DNA of 64,000 nucleotides from Armatimonadota bacterium (lineage in GTDB: Bacteria > Armatimonadota > Hebobacteria > CAIYQO01), in the NCBI GenBank assembly GCA_029553475.1, contig JAKPKV010000126.1, positions 1 to 64,000 on the forward strand. The letters are read 5' to 3'. Below are positions 45,203 to 55,004 of this stretch, in pieces. A model generated the notes under the pieces. It did no database searches, was not told the DNA's origin, and was given only the letters and a program-made list of their open reading frames with translations. A program made the position numbers and the translations under genes. Position 1 is the stretch's first letter. Every line of letters starts with the position of its first letter.

Positions 45203-45231
45203 TTAACACGGGCGAGGCTAATTCGTATATA
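45203..45231 (+). promoter_or_regulatory. Promoter of the CBM9-serine hydrolase gene, with overlapping hairpin
   Basis: TTAACA (45203-45208), 17 bases, TATATA (45226-45231). The -35 box is in the loop of a hairpin GCCTCGCC/GGCGAGGC (45194-45218) that may end the upstream transcript. Confidence 0.5.
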
Positions 45232-45278
45232 CTGGTATCGCACACCGGACCATTCACCCACCGTTACGGAGGACAACT

Positions 45279-47807
45279 ATGCGCATCAACACCCTATTCC
45301 TCGTCGTGATAGGCTTACTCTGCTCTGCCGTATGGGCCGTAGAACCGCCGAAAGACCCCACGCCGCTCTTCGACATCCCGCGGCTGGAGGGCATCACCAT
45401 TGACGGCGATCCGGCTGACTGGGGGGGGCACGGCTTCCGTGTGGGGCCATTGCTCACGCTGGATGGCAAAATCCGCCCCTCGGACAATTATGACAGCCGC
45501 TTCCGGCTGGGGTGGAACGACCAGGGCATCCTCTTCGTCGGCTTCGTGCGCGACAGCTTCATCGAGGAAGCAGAGAAGATGGCCGAGTTGGGTGGGCGTG
45601 ACGCTGTTGAGCTCTTCATGGGCACTAAGCGCAACACCCCCGGCTTTTACCAGTTACAGGTGACTTCCGGCGCCGACCCGAAATATGGCAAGGCGCGCTG
45701 GTATGCCTACGATTATCGCGTGGACCGGGAGAAGCTGCCGGCGATTACCGCGACGATTGCCGGCAAACGCACGGCGGACGGCTACGTGCTGGAAGCGCTG
45801 CTGCCTTTCGCCAACCTGGGCATCACGCCCGCACTCGGCCTGGAAGTGGGCGTGCAGGTGTGGATGACCGACTCCGACACTCGCGGCGACTGGTTCCGCA
45901 CGCTCTGGTATCCAGAGGGGTATCGCGGACCGAACTACACCGGCAACCTCTCCCGCGTGCGGTTGTCCACCCAGGCCAGCGCGCCCGTGCAGGCGGCGGT
46001 GTGCGGCAATTATGAGCGTTTCCGCCGCGCGCGCATCAACGTCTACGGCATTGCCGAACTCACCGGCAAGCGCGTGCAGTTGAAGGATGGGCGAAAAACC
46101 GTCGCCATCGGCACGATGGCCCGGGAGAGCGACCTGCGCGCGAATGCGGTCCTCACTTTGCCGATGCCGCCCGCCGGTAAACCCTACGGCGCCTTCGCCG
46201 TGCTGGTGGATGGTAAACAAGTCGGCATCGTGACGCTACCGGCGGATATTGATACGCTGAAGGCGAAGGAATTTTTCTTCCTCTCGCCGGTCTTCCGGCC
46301 GTGCGTCTTCGGCGGCACCGCCTTCCCGGCCTGCGACTTCCTCAACCCGCAGCAGGTAGAAGACCTGATTGGCCCCTACACCATCAAGACAACCTTCTAT
46401 GACAAGGACTACAACCAGGTGACCGCCGCCACGAAGCCCGGCCGGTATGGCGCCGTCATCGAAATCATTCCGGAGGACGGCCGGCCATATCGCCGCTTCC
46501 GCACCATCTATCGCGTACCGGATGGCGTCAATCTCGAAAAGATGGACCAGTGGGTGACCGTCACCCTGCCGAAGGAGTTCGGCTTTGATGCCGCACTGCT
46601 GGCCGAGCGCAATCAAGAACTGCGCTGGCGCTTCTCCGGCCGCTTCTGGGCAACATCCGCCTTTGGCAATGGCGATGCCGTCTACTGCGCCGGTTTGGCG
46701 GAGGATAAGCCGGGCGGTTTCGCCGATGACTGGCACACGAAAGAAGGGATGAGCGCCGACAGGCGCTACTGGGTGGGCCTGAAGCGCAAACTATATGGCA
46801 CCGATACGCTGTTCCCCAACGCCTTCGTCGCCCCCACCCCAAAGGAGGGCGCCCCAGCGCCGGTAGTGCATCCCGGCACGCTGCAGGAGGCGGGCATGCA
46901 GCCGGATACCGTGGAAAAGCTGGATGCGCTCTGTACGGAGTGGGTAGCCAACACCGATGAGGCATTCATCGCCTGCGTGGTGCGCCGCGGGGTCGTAGTG
47001 TTCAACAAGGCCTACGGCACGCGTGACGGCACGCCAATGACCGTCCACACACCGAGTTATATCGCGTCGCTCACCAAGATGATGTCCGGCGCCTGCATGA
47101 TGATGGTGGTGGATCGGGGGATCATTGACCTCGACGACGATATCGCGAAGGTATTGCCGCCGCTGCGCGATGCGCCGGTGAAAACCCCGCTCACCCTGCG
47201 CCGTCTGTGCAATCACTACAACGGCGGCTGGGACCACTGGGGTGACTACGACATTGATACCGAAGAGATGATCGCCTGGTATTACCCCTACCTGCAGATC
47301 GGTGCTGTCGGCGCATACAACGGTCAGGGGTACGCTCTCGGCAGCCGCATCGTAGAGCAGGTCAGCGGCGAGGCGCTGGGCGACTTCTATCAGCAGCACC
47401 TTTTTGGACCACTGAGCTGCGCCGATACCTATGGTCATGCCGCCGGCTACGGCGTCTACAGCACCGCGCTCGATATGGCGAAGTTCGGACAGATGATGCT
47501 GAACAAGGGCGCCTACGGTAACATGCGCTTCTTCAGCGAGGTGGCCTGGCGGAAGATGATGCCGACGAAACTGACGATGCTCCTTGGTCCTGATACCGAA
47601 GTCACCGGTGGCATCGGCTGCGGGCAATGGGGCGGACCTGGTCTCAGCACCAACTGCATCAGCCACGGTTCCGCTTCGGCGACGACGCTCATCATTGATT
47701 ATGATAACGACCTGATCATCGCCATGACCCGCAATGGTCCCGGCGCGAACTACAGCACGTATCACCCGCAATACATCAAAACCGTGACGGACTGCATGGT
47801 GAAGTAA
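45279..47807 (+). CDS. Secreted fusion of CBM9-like domain and beta-lactamase-family serine hydrolase
   Basis: An 842-residue protein with a Sec signal (MRINTLFLVVIGLLCSAVWA). Residues about 35-230 look like a CBM9/DOMON carbohydrate-binding domain (ITIDGDPADWGG, RFRLGWNDQGILFVGFVRD, VELFMG, YVLEALLPFANLGI, VGVQVWMTDSD). Residues 230-560 are beta-rich and unassigned. The C terminus is an S12/class C beta-lactamase fold: Ser597-x-x-Lys600 in ASLTKMMSG, Tyr680 in AYNGQGYALG and HGS (796-798) for the KTG-like motif. Such domains are esterases, transesterases or D-amino-peptidases. A surface enzyme acting on a decorated polysaccharide is a reasonable guess. A CGGAGGACAACT ribosome binding site precedes the start. 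Confidence 0.75.
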   Translation: MRINTLFLVVIGLLCSAVWAVEPPKDPTPLFDIPRLEGITIDGDPADWGGHGFRVGPLLTLDGKIRPSDNYDSRFRLGWNDQGILFVGFVRDSFIEEAEKMAELGGRDAVELFMGTKRNTPGFYQLQVTSGADPKYGKARWYAYDYRVDREKLPAITATIAGKRTADGYVLEALLPFANLGITPALGLEVGVQVWMTDSDTRGDWFRTLWYPEGYRGPNYTGNLSRVRLSTQASAPVQAAVCGNYERFRRARINVYGIAELTGKRVQLKDGRKTVAIGTMARESDLRANAVLTLPMPPAGKPYGAFAVLVDGKQVGIVTLPADIDTLKAKEFFFLSPVFRPCVFGGTAFPACDFLNPQQVEDLIGPYTIKTTFYDKDYNQVTAATKPGRYGAVIEIIPEDGRPYRRFRTIYRVPDGVNLEKMDQWVTVTLPKEFGFDAALLAERNQELRWRFSGRFWATSAFGNGDAVYCAGLAEDKPGGFADDWHTKEGMSADRRYWVGLKRKLYGTDTLFPNAFVAPTPKEGAPAPVVHPGTLQEAGMQPDTVEKLDALCTEWVANTDEAFIACVVRRGVVVFNKAYGTRDGTPMTVHTPSYIASLTKMMSGACMMMVVDRGIIDLDDDIAKVLPPLRDAPVKTPLTLRRLCNHYNGGWDHWGDYDIDTEEMIAWYYPYLQIGAVGAYNGQGYALGSRIVEQVSGEALGDFYQQHLFGPLSCADTYGHAAGYGVYSTALDMAKFGQMMLNKGAYGNMRFFSEVAWRKMMPTKLTMLLGPDTEVTGGIGCGQWGGPGLSTNCISHGSASATTLIIDYDNDLIIAMTRNGPGANYSTYHPQYIKTVTDCMVK

Positions 47808-47820
47808 AGGTGAGCATGAG

Positions 47821-47848
47821 GTGGGCGTCGCCTGGCACGGACGCCCAC
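47821..47848. terminator. Hairpin between convergent genes
   Basis: GTGGGCGTC, a 10-base loop, GACGCCCAC in the 52-base gap. No U-run on either side, so the role in termination is tentative. Confidence 0.4.
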
Positions 47849-47859
47849 CCGCCTGGTGT

Positions 47860-50800
47860 TCACTCCTGCTTCCGCGGCACGTCCGGCGCCACCGGCGGCA
47901 GAGAGAAGCGGGTGATGCGGATATCGTTTTTCCCCTCGAAGAGCGGCAGCGCCATGCCGGTATCGTAGTAGCCCACCTGCCACTGCGTGCCGTTGAGGTA
48001 GAGGGTGGGGGCGATGCCGGTGAGGATGGGGCCGTCGTTCTGCGCGGGGATCATGTCGCGCGAGAAGGCGAGCTGCGGGCAGGTGGCGGGGGCCAGGTTT
48101 TGCGGCAGCGGCAGCTCCAGCACGCGCGCGCGGCCGTCCGACACGCCCGTCACCTCGCCGCCTTGCTCGCCGTTCGGCGGGGTGAAGACCAGATCATACG
48201 GTCCCTCGCCGCGGATGACGTAGCCCTGGTAGCCGATAGAGGCGAGCGGTCCCACGGCGTAGTCGCGTCCCATCATCACGCGGAATTGTGTGCCGGTGAC
48301 GATGACCATGCCCAACTGGCCCGTGAACACCACGCCGTCCCGCGCGAAATCGAGCGGTGTCTCGCTGATGAAGCCATAGGCAAAGCCGTCGCGCAGCGTA
48401 TATTTCGTCACGCCGGGTTGGATTTCGACCTTCTCGGTATAGACGATGGCGGGGTCGCGCGCCCACGGTTCGTAGTGGTAGTATTCCTGTTTGAGTTCGC
48501 CTGTTTCCAATGCTTCACGGGACAGGATTTCTTCGGTCGGCATGAAGCTGCGGAGGCGATAATTGCGGCAGCGCGCCTGACCACCGCCGGAGAGCAGCGC
48601 GATGGAGACGCCCCCGTCCAGGGTGCGATGAATGGCCCCGCTGCGCCCGCGGAACTCCACCATCTCCTCCTGGTAGGTGATGGGCTCGTCCGGGCTCAGG
48701 AAGGCCCAGTCCAGGCTGTCCTGCGCCTCCACCTTCACCACGCCGGGGGCGGGAGAGCTGACGACGGGGCGCTTCATATCCGCCTGTCGGGGGTAGATGA
48801 CCACCAGGTAATCCTGCCCCGCCGGGGCGTCCAGGCGCATGAGGGTGGCGCCGCCGGGCGGGAAGCCGCAGCCCGCGCCGCCCGCCGTCGCCTTGTAGGT
48901 GAAGGTGGGCTTGATCTGCGCCAGGTTGGCGAAGACGAGTTCCAGCACGTTCCCCTGCGGCGTCTTCACCACCACCCGGTTCCCCTCGACGGCGATATCC
49001 TCCGGCTTGCCCAGCAGCCAGCAGTGCCAGTGCGTGGGGTGCAGCTCCGGCCCGCGGAAGGTGTCGCGCAGCACGACGTAGGTGGGATTCTGCGGATGCT
49101 GACTCTTCATCACGATGAACTGCCGGTACCAGTCGAACGGCGCCGTCACGAAGCCGTTGGCCGATCCCCCCGATTTATAATCGAAGCGCTGCCGCCCGCA
49201 CAGGTAATCGGCGGTTTTCAGGTAGGCGTAGTCGCTGATCATGGTATCCACGCGCCCGTGGTTGTTCATCCACTCCTTGCCGTCGCCGAAGCTGATGATG
49301 CCGTGCTGGGTGGTGGCGGGCGCCGGACTGTTATAGCCCAGGCTGCTGTTCGGGATCATCTGCTCGCCGAAGGCGTAGAGTTTGAACGAGCCCTGGTCCA
49401 TGTCGAAATGGCTCTGGTTATGCCCCTGGCGGAAGAGCAGAAAGGTCTCCGAGGGCTGGCCGAAATTCGCGCGCGAGGTGGCGCCGAAGCCGGGCAGGAA
49501 GGCGCCGGGCAGATCGCGCGGCGCCATCGGCGCCACGGAGGGATCATACGCGAGCCACGACGAGGGGGCGACGTGCCCGCCGGGATACCGGCCCATCGCG
49601 TCCCAGGCCCACATCAGGTTCGCCGCCAGCTCCGGGTCTTTCTCCTTGATGAGGGTGGCCATGAAGGGCATCGAATCGCCGCGCGAGCGCGTGCCGTTGC
49701 CGGTGCCTTCGCAGTAGCGCAGGTTGCGGTCGTTGCGATCCACCGGCGAGAGCACCGCCAGCATATAGCGATGAATCGCCGCCGCGTACCCCAGCATGGC
49801 GTCGCTGGCCGTGCCGGCGTGCTGCAGCGCGAGCAGCGCCTCGGTGATGTGCGGCACCGCCGCCTGCTGATAGGCCTGCTCCTCGCGCCACGCGCCGTAG
49901 GGCGAGGTGTTGTCCGCCAGCTTCCACCCGACGTAGGCGACGGCGTCCTGCATCCACGCCGCGTACATCGGGTGCGTGGGGATGAGGCTGATGTACTGCG
50001 GGAAGCCCATGTAGCGATTGATGGGCATGTTCGGGTTGCCCAGGTGGTCGCCCAGCCCGCGCGGGTTGAAGTCGGGGTCGGCCAGTAGGTAGCAGCGCGC
50101 GGCGATCTTCGCGCGCAGCGTCGCCGTCTCCTCCGCGGAGAGGCCCGGCCACGCCAGCGCGTCGTCGGCGTAGGGCACGATGCCGTTATCATTCTGCGCC
50201 TGGCGGAAGGAAGAACCCGTTTGCGTTGCGCCTTCCTTCAGCCGGGCATCCAGGCCGGCCAGCGCTTTTCGGTATGACGCGCGGCCATTGTCATCGGTGG
50301 GATTTATGACGTAGAGCTTCTGCAGGGCGTCTTTGTAGGGGTTCTGCGGCAGCGTCGCCTTGCGGAGCTGCGCGCCGGCGGCATCCAGGTAGGTCGTGGG
50401 CGGGGGGACGCGCCGGGCGCCGACCGGATCCGTCCACTCCAGCACCCAGTCTTTATAGCGGTCCAGGCCGATGAAGCCGTACTGCAGGCGCTGGGCCTGC
50501 CGGTTGCCGTCCGCCAGCGTCAGCCCCCAGACGCGGCGGCCGTAGCTGTCCGGCTGACCGGGGTCGTTCTCCGCGGAATCGAAGGGATTCCACGGTCGCA
50601 GCACGCCGTAGCAGGTGAAGGGCAGCTCCAGCACGTTCGCCTGGCCCGCCGCCGCGCGCAGGCGCGCCACCGCGTTGTGCGGGTGGCGCCAGCGCCCCGA
50701 ATGGAGCACCAGCATCCCCAGCTTCAATGCCGGGTCCATCTCCAGATACATGCGCCCGCCGAACATATCCCACGGGGCGATGGGGGTGAAGGTGCCGGCC

Positions 50801-51597
50801 GGCGCCGCCACCTTGCCGAAGTCGCCGCTCTTCCACGGGATGACGTGCTGGTCGGGATCATCCGGCGACGGCATGCCGCTGCCGGTGGTGATGGCCAGGT
50901 AATCGCGGCCATCGGTGAAGCCCGGCGTGGCGAATTCCTCGTCAATGAAGGCCATCGGCGCGCCCTGGTCCAGCCGGATGACGATGGAGTAGACGCCTTC
51001 CGGTTCAAACGCATAGTAGTAGGCCACCTCGGCGAAGACCGGGCCGCTGGCGAGGATCTTCGCCGTGCAGGACGTGACTTTGCGCGCGGTCATCAGCTTT
51101 GAGCCGCCCACCCACGTGCCGTCCGCCGCGCGGAAACCGGCGATCGGGCCCGGCAGCTCCCCGGCGGGCACCGGCTTTTTCGCCTTCAGCGTGCCGGTGG
51201 GGCCCAGGCGCAGCGCCACCGTGTCGTTTTTGACTTCGAGGTAGCCTTTGCCCTTCGTCACCGAGACCGGGGCGGCGGGCTTCACGCCGCGCTGCCCGTC
51301 GCGCAGCAGGTAGCGGGCGGTGCCGTTGGCAGGCACGGCGGCGAGGAAGCTCACCGTCGCCTCCGTCATTCCGCCGCCCTTCGCCGTCTTCACGTCGGTG
51401 AACTGCACCGGCAGCGCGGCGCCCGCCTCATCGAAGAGCGCCAGCTCCGCCGCCTTCACCGGCGCGGGGAATTTCACCTCGTAGGACACCACCTCCGGCC
51501 CCCACTGGCGACCGGTGACATCGCGCATGACGAAGGCCTTTTCATCGGCGCGGGCGGACAAGCCGAGCAGCAGGGCGAGAAACAGCAGCGTGCGCAT
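47860..51597 (-). CDS. Second giant secreted heparinase II/III-like protein
   Basis: A 1245-residue protein with a signal peptide (MRTLLFLALLLGLSARA) and a good GGAGGTG ribosome binding site. N-terminal beta-rich region to about 450; helical toroid with PYGAWREEQAYQQAAVPHI (Glu/Tyr, like the lyase active-site segment); beta-sandwich with FLLFRQGHNQSHFDMDQGSFKLYAFGEQ, strongly typical of heparinase II/III-like proteins. Architecture parallels 3187-6672 at low identity. Probably an extracellular polysaccharide lyase, but the lyase class and substrate cannot be given. The longer upstream frame overlaps the AKR gene and is rejected. Confidence 0.75.
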   Translation of the reverse strand: MRTLLFLALLLGLSARADEKAFVMRDVTGRQWGPEVVSYEVKFPAPVKAAELALFDEAGAALPVQFTDVKTAKGGGMTEATVSFLAAVPANGTARYLLRDGQRGVKPAAPVSVTKGKGYLEVKNDTVALRLGPTGTLKAKKPVPAGELPGPIAGFRAADGTWVGGSKLMTARKVTSCTAKILASGPVFAEVAYYYAFEPEGVYSIVIRLDQGAPMAFIDEEFATPGFTDGRDYLAITTGSGMPSPDDPDQHVIPWKSGDFGKVAAPAGTFTPIAPWDMFGGRMYLEMDPALKLGMLVLHSGRWRHPHNAVARLRAAAGQANVLELPFTCYGVLRPWNPFDSAENDPGQPDSYGRRVWGLTLADGNRQAQRLQYGFIGLDRYKDWVLEWTDPVGARRVPPPTTYLDAAGAQLRKATLPQNPYKDALQKLYVINPTDDNGRASYRKALAGLDARLKEGATQTGSSFRQAQNDNGIVPYADDALAWPGLSAEETATLRAKIAARCYLLADPDFNPRGLGDHLGNPNMPINRYMGFPQYISLIPTHPMYAAWMQDAVAYVGWKLADNTSPYGAWREEQAYQQAAVPHITEALLALQHAGTASDAMLGYAAAIHRYMLAVLSPVDRNDRNLRYCEGTGNGTRSRGDSMPFMATLIKEKDPELAANLMWAWDAMGRYPGGHVAPSSWLAYDPSVAPMAPRDLPGAFLPGFGATSRANFGQPSETFLLFRQGHNQSHFDMDQGSFKLYAFGEQMIPNSSLGYNSPAPATTQHGIISFGDGKEWMNNHGRVDTMISDYAYLKTADYLCGRQRFDYKSGGSANGFVTAPFDWYRQFIVMKSQHPQNPTYVVLRDTFRGPELHPTHWHCWLLGKPEDIAVEGNRVVVKTPQGNVLELVFANLAQIKPTFTYKATAGGAGCGFPPGGATLMRLDAPAGQDYLVVIYPRQADMKRPVVSSPAPGVVKVEAQDSLDWAFLSPDEPITYQEEMVEFRGRSGAIHRTLDGGVSIALLSGGGQARCRNYRLRSFMPTEEILSREALETGELKQEYYHYEPWARDPAIVYTEKVEIQPGVTKYTLRDGFAYGFISETPLDFARDGVVFTGQLGMVIVTGTQFRVMMGRDYAVGPLASIGYQGYVIRGEGPYDLVFTPPNGEQGGEVTGVSDGRARVLELPLPQNLAPATCPQLAFSRDMIPAQNDGPILTGIAPTLYLNGTQWQVGYYDTGMALPLFEGKNDIRITRFSLPPVAPDVPRKQE

Positions 51598-51713
51598 GGG
51601 ACACCTCCGTATGCTGACGCACATGCATTTCGACCGGCTCGCCGCAATATCCTGCGCGGGCGGCGTACTGAAAAAGGGCCAACCGGCCGGCTGGCCCCGC
51701 GCCGCACGGATTG

Positions 51714-52841
51714 CTATGAGCTTTCCCCCGCCAGGGCCGCGCGCGCCTCCGCCAACTGCCGCCGGATGTCCAGTTTCTGCGGGCATTTCGGCTCACAGTC
51801 GCCGCATGCCACGCAGGCGTCGGCTTTCGCGCCCGGATTCCACTGGCTGGCGCCGATGCCGGCGTAGCTGGCGCGGGCGTGGTCCCACAGGCCGTAGACG
51901 CGGCCCATGTTGTAGGCGCGGAAGATATCGGGGATTTTCACCGCCTGGGGGCAGGGCAGGCAGTAGGCGCAGCCGGAGCAGTAGAGCTCGGCCAGCGTGC
52001 GCATGCGGGCAAGGTGCGCTGCAATGGCGGCCTTGTCGTCGTCAGACAGGCTGATGGCGTCGGAGCAGGTGGCCAGATTTTCCTCCACCTGCGGCATGGT
52101 GCTCATGCCGGAGAGCGCCACCGAAATATGCGGATTCGCCAGCACGAAGCGCAGCGCCAGCTCCGGCACGCGGGTGATGCCGGGGATGAGCGAGGCCAGC
52201 ACGTCGCTATCCGCGCCCAGCCGCCCGCCGCCCACCGGCCCCATGGCCACGATGCCGATGCCGCGGGCATGCGCGTAGGCAATGCCCTCTTCCAGCGAGC
52301 GATCCAGCATGTTGTACTGCAGGGTGATGACCTCGGGATACCCGCTGTCCACCAGTTGCATCAGCGCCGCGTTGCTGTCGTGGAAGGAACAGCAGATATG
52401 GCGGATCAGCCCCTGGTCCCGCGCTTTCCGCATCCACCCGCTCAGCCGCGGCGCGACCTCCGTCTCATACGCCTGCCAGCGGATGCCGTGGTGGTTATAG
52501 ATGTCAATGCAGTCCACCTGCAGCCGCTCCAGGCTGTCCTCCAGATTCTTCCACCACTCGGCCTCATCAGGGCCGTAGTAGGGATTCTTCGTCGAGACGA
52601 CGATCTTCTCGCGCCAGCCCTTCAGCGCTTCGCCGACCACGCGCTGGCTGTCCTGGTGGCAATAGCCCACCGCGGTATCAATGTAGGTGACGCCGCCGGC
52701 AAAGGCGCGATGGATCATCGGGATCGCCAGCTCGCGGTCCACCCGCGGCTGTCCATCCACTTCCGTCATCGGCAGGCGCATGGCGCCGAAACCCAGTTGC
52801 GACACGGTGAGCCCGGTGCGGCCCAGCGTACGAACAATCAT
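51714..52841 (-). CDS. Aldo/keto reductase with C-terminal 4Fe-4S domain
   Basis: A 375-residue protein. AKR barrel: LGRTGLTVSQLGFGAMRLP, GVTYIDTAVGYCHQDSQ with catalytic Asp and Tyr, IVVSTKNPYY with Lys, and IYNHHGIRW with His. The last 100 residues contain CSGCAYCLPC and CVACGDCEPKCP, two clusters of Cys of ferredoxin type. This AKR-ferredoxin form is common in anaerobes and environmental bacteria and is mostly uncharacterised. Start ATG 52841 opens the family N terminus; GGAGGA lies about 11 bases upstream. Next to two other oxidoreductases, perhaps for sugar interconversion. Confidence 0.88.
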   Translation of the reverse strand: MIVRTLGRTGLTVSQLGFGAMRLPMTEVDGQPRVDRELAIPMIHRAFAGGVTYIDTAVGYCHQDSQRVVGEALKGWREKIVVSTKNPYYGPDEAEWWKNLEDSLERLQVDCIDIYNHHGIRWQAYETEVAPRLSGWMRKARDQGLIRHICCSFHDSNAALMQLVDSGYPEVITLQYNMLDRSLEEGIAYAHARGIGIVAMGPVGGGRLGADSDVLASLIPGITRVPELALRFVLANPHISVALSGMSTMPQVEENLATCSDAISLSDDDKAAIAAHLARMRTLAELYCSGCAYCLPCPQAVKIPDIFRAYNMGRVYGLWDHARASYAGIGASQWNPGAKADACVACGDCEPKCPQKLDIRRQLAEARAALAGESS

Positions 52842-52939
52842 GCGAGTCTGTCCTCCGGGCACTTATGATAAACGCGCGGGCGCGGGATGGGCAAGCGGAG
52901 CGGGCACAGCGCCGGCGCCCGCGGCCATCCCCCGGCCCC

Positions 52940-53944
52940 CTACGGCGTCAGCACCACCTTCGTGCCGGCTTTGCGCTCCACGAGGTCGAAGGCCTGCTGG
53001 TATTGGTCCAGCGGCAGCACGTGGCTCACCCAGTCGTCCAGGCGGACGGCGCGGGATTCGATGAACTGCGCCAGCCGGCGCTGCGCCCGGCCTTCCATCG
53101 CGCCCACCCACTGGATGCCCGGTCGCTCCAGTTGCTCGGCGCCGTAGGGCGCGGAAGCGGGGGGGATGCCGTAGATGCACACCGCGCCATTGCCGCCGGC
53201 CAGCGCCAGGCAGCGGTCCAGCGCGGCGGCCGAGCCGACGGCTTCCATCACCACGTCGAAGCCGCCGCTGCTGATGATCTTCGCGACCGGGGCGGGGTAG
53301 TCGTCGCCCACCACGTAGCCGTCGGCCCGGCAGACGCCGGTGAAGCGGTCGGCGTAGACGTCTCGCCGCCCGAAGGCGTAGACCGCGCGCGCGCCCAGCA
53401 GCCGCGCAAAGAGCGTGAACGCCTGCGCCACCGGCCCGGAGCCGACGACCGCCACGCGCATGCCGTTGCCGACGCGGCAGGTCATCAGGCAGTCGAGGGT
53501 TTCCATCAGCGTGACCATCGCCGTCGCCTGCGGCGCCGGCACGTCGAGCAGCAGTTTCTGCTGGTCATGCGGCAGCGCGGTATTGCCGTAGGGGATGTCT
53601 TCCTTCGTCCAGAGGTCTTCGATCACGCCGTATTCGGCGAAGCCGCCCCAGCAGCTTCGCCCGCCCGGCACGTCGCTGTCGCGCAGCCGCTGGCGGAAGA
53701 CGCGGTCGCCCGGCGTAAAACTTTTCACCTTCGCGCCCACCTCCACCACCTGGCCAATCACCTCGTGCCCCAGCGCCACCGGAAACCGCCCCGGAAAAAA
53801 CTCGTTCAGGAGCAGCTTGTGATCGGTCGAGTTGCAGATGGCGCAAGCCTCCATCCGCACCAGCGCCTCATAAACCCCGTACTCCGGGACCGGCAATTCT
53901 TCCAACGCGAGAACGCCCGGCGTTTTCGCCAGTATGGCGCGCAT
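52940..53944 (-). CDS. Zinc-dependent alcohol dehydrogenase-like (MDR) protein
   Basis: A 334-residue medium-chain dehydrogenase. MRAILAKTPGVLALEELPVP, ACAICNSTDHK (catalytic zinc Cys), ALGHEVIGQVVEVG (His-Glu) and AVVGSGPVAQAFTLFARLLGA (NAD loop) are present. The four-Cys structural zinc lobe is missing: that region reads RQRLRDSDVPGGRSCWGGFAEY with one Cys. Probably a polyol or sugar dehydrogenase. AGAGGAGCTGTT precedes the start, 11 bases after the upstream AKR gene, so the two are cotranscribed. Confidence 0.88.
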   Translation of the reverse strand: MRAILAKTPGVLALEELPVPEYGVYEALVRMEACAICNSTDHKLLLNEFFPGRFPVALGHEVIGQVVEVGAKVKSFTPGDRVFRQRLRDSDVPGGRSCWGGFAEYGVIEDLWTKEDIPYGNTALPHDQQKLLLDVPAPQATAMVTLMETLDCLMTCRVGNGMRVAVVGSGPVAQAFTLFARLLGARAVYAFGRRDVYADRFTGVCRADGYVVGDDYPAPVAKIISSGGFDVVMEAVGSAAALDRCLALAGGNGAVCIYGIPPASAPYGAEQLERPGIQWVGAMEGRAQRRLAQFIESRAVRLDDWVSHVLPLDQYQQAFDLVERKAGTKVVLTP

Positions 53945-53955
53945 AACAGCTCCTC

Positions 53956-54903
53956 TCAAATATACCGTCGCGGATCCTCGTGCAGCATGCCCAGCGCCTC
54001 GATGTCGGCGGACAGCTCCTCCGGCAGCGGGCCGGCCTCCACCGCGGCGACGTTCGCCTCGAGCTGCGCGACGTTCGCCGCGCCGGGGATCACCGCGCTG
54101 ATCGTCGGGTGCTGCAGGATGAAGCGCAGCGCCAGCTCCGGCAGGCTCAGGCCGCCGCGCGCCTGGATGTCGAGCAGGCGGCGATAGCGGTCGTGCTCGG
54201 CCGCCGTCATCCACGCCGGCGGGTCGGTCACCCACTCCGGGCGCGGCGCCGCCAGCACCCCCTGGTGCATGGGCGTGCCCTGCATCACCCCCACGTGATG
54301 CCGGCGGCAGAAGGGGAAGGTCTGAAACTGCGCGTCGCGCCAGATGAGGCCGTAGCGGTTGAAGGTGAGCACCACGTCGAAGGCGCCGGTGGCGATGCAG
54401 TGCGCCTGGTAATCCAGCCACAGGCTGCCCAGCCCGATGAAGCCGATGACTTTCTGCTCGCGCAGCTTCTGCAGCGTCTCCAGCGCCATGCCCTTGCCGA
54501 AGACGGCGTGGTAGTTGCCGGGGTTCTGCCGGTCGCCGTAGCGGTCGGGGTCGTGGATGTGCAGCACGTCAATGTAGTCGCGGCGGAGTTCCGTCAGGTT
54601 GAACGCCACCTGCCGCATGATGCTGTCGTAATCGTAGGCGGCGTCGGGGGAGAGCGGGTGGGGGCCGATTTTGCTGGAGATGTAGTGCGGGATCGTCACC
54701 CCCTCCAGCGCCTCGCCCAGCACCGCCTGGCTGGATGTCGGGAAGAGGTAGCTGGGCGCAGTATCGAAGAAGTTGATGCCCAGCTCCAGCGCGCGGCGCA
54801 CCACCGCCACGCCTGCCTCGTGGCTCTCGTGCCCGAGGAATAACCCGCCCAGGCTGATTTCGGACACCTGCAGGCCGGTGCGGCCGAGGGTGCGGTAGCG
54901 CAT
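53956..54903 (-). CDS. Aldo/keto reductase
   Basis: A 315-residue AKR barrel: MRYRTLGRTGLQVSEISLGG, ELGINFFDTAPSYLFPTS (catalytic Asp, Tyr), YISSKIGPHP (Lys) and DVLHIHDPDRYG (His). Resembles the L-galactose dehydrogenase/pyridoxal reductase-like AKR group; the sugar is not identifiable. No Fe-S tail, unlike the neighbour at 51714. It is followed by the MDR gene in one operon. Confidence 0.9.
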   Translation of the reverse strand: MRYRTLGRTGLQVSEISLGGLFLGHESHEAGVAVVRRALELGINFFDTAPSYLFPTSSQAVLGEALEGVTIPHYISSKIGPHPLSPDAAYDYDSIMRQVAFNLTELRRDYIDVLHIHDPDRYGDRQNPGNYHAVFGKGMALETLQKLREQKVIGFIGLGSLWLDYQAHCIATGAFDVVLTFNRYGLIWRDAQFQTFPFCRRHHVGVMQGTPMHQGVLAAPRPEWVTDPPAWMTAAEHDRYRRLLDIQARGGLSLPELALRFILQHPTISAVIPGAANVAQLEANVAAVEAGPLPEELSADIEALGMLHEDPRRYI

Positions 54904-55004
54904 GCCGTGTCTCCATACTGATAAAAAGGTGATAGGACGCTATTTCGCCAGCAGGGGAGATACCCCTTCTCGGCGTCGCGCCGCATTGCCGGGTCGCCGG
55001 GGGC

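Noticed and set aside
51598-51713. Extended start of the second heparinase-like gene
   Set aside because: A signal peptide and GGAGGTG site mark ATG 51597; the upstream codons overlap the end of the aldo/keto reductase gene.
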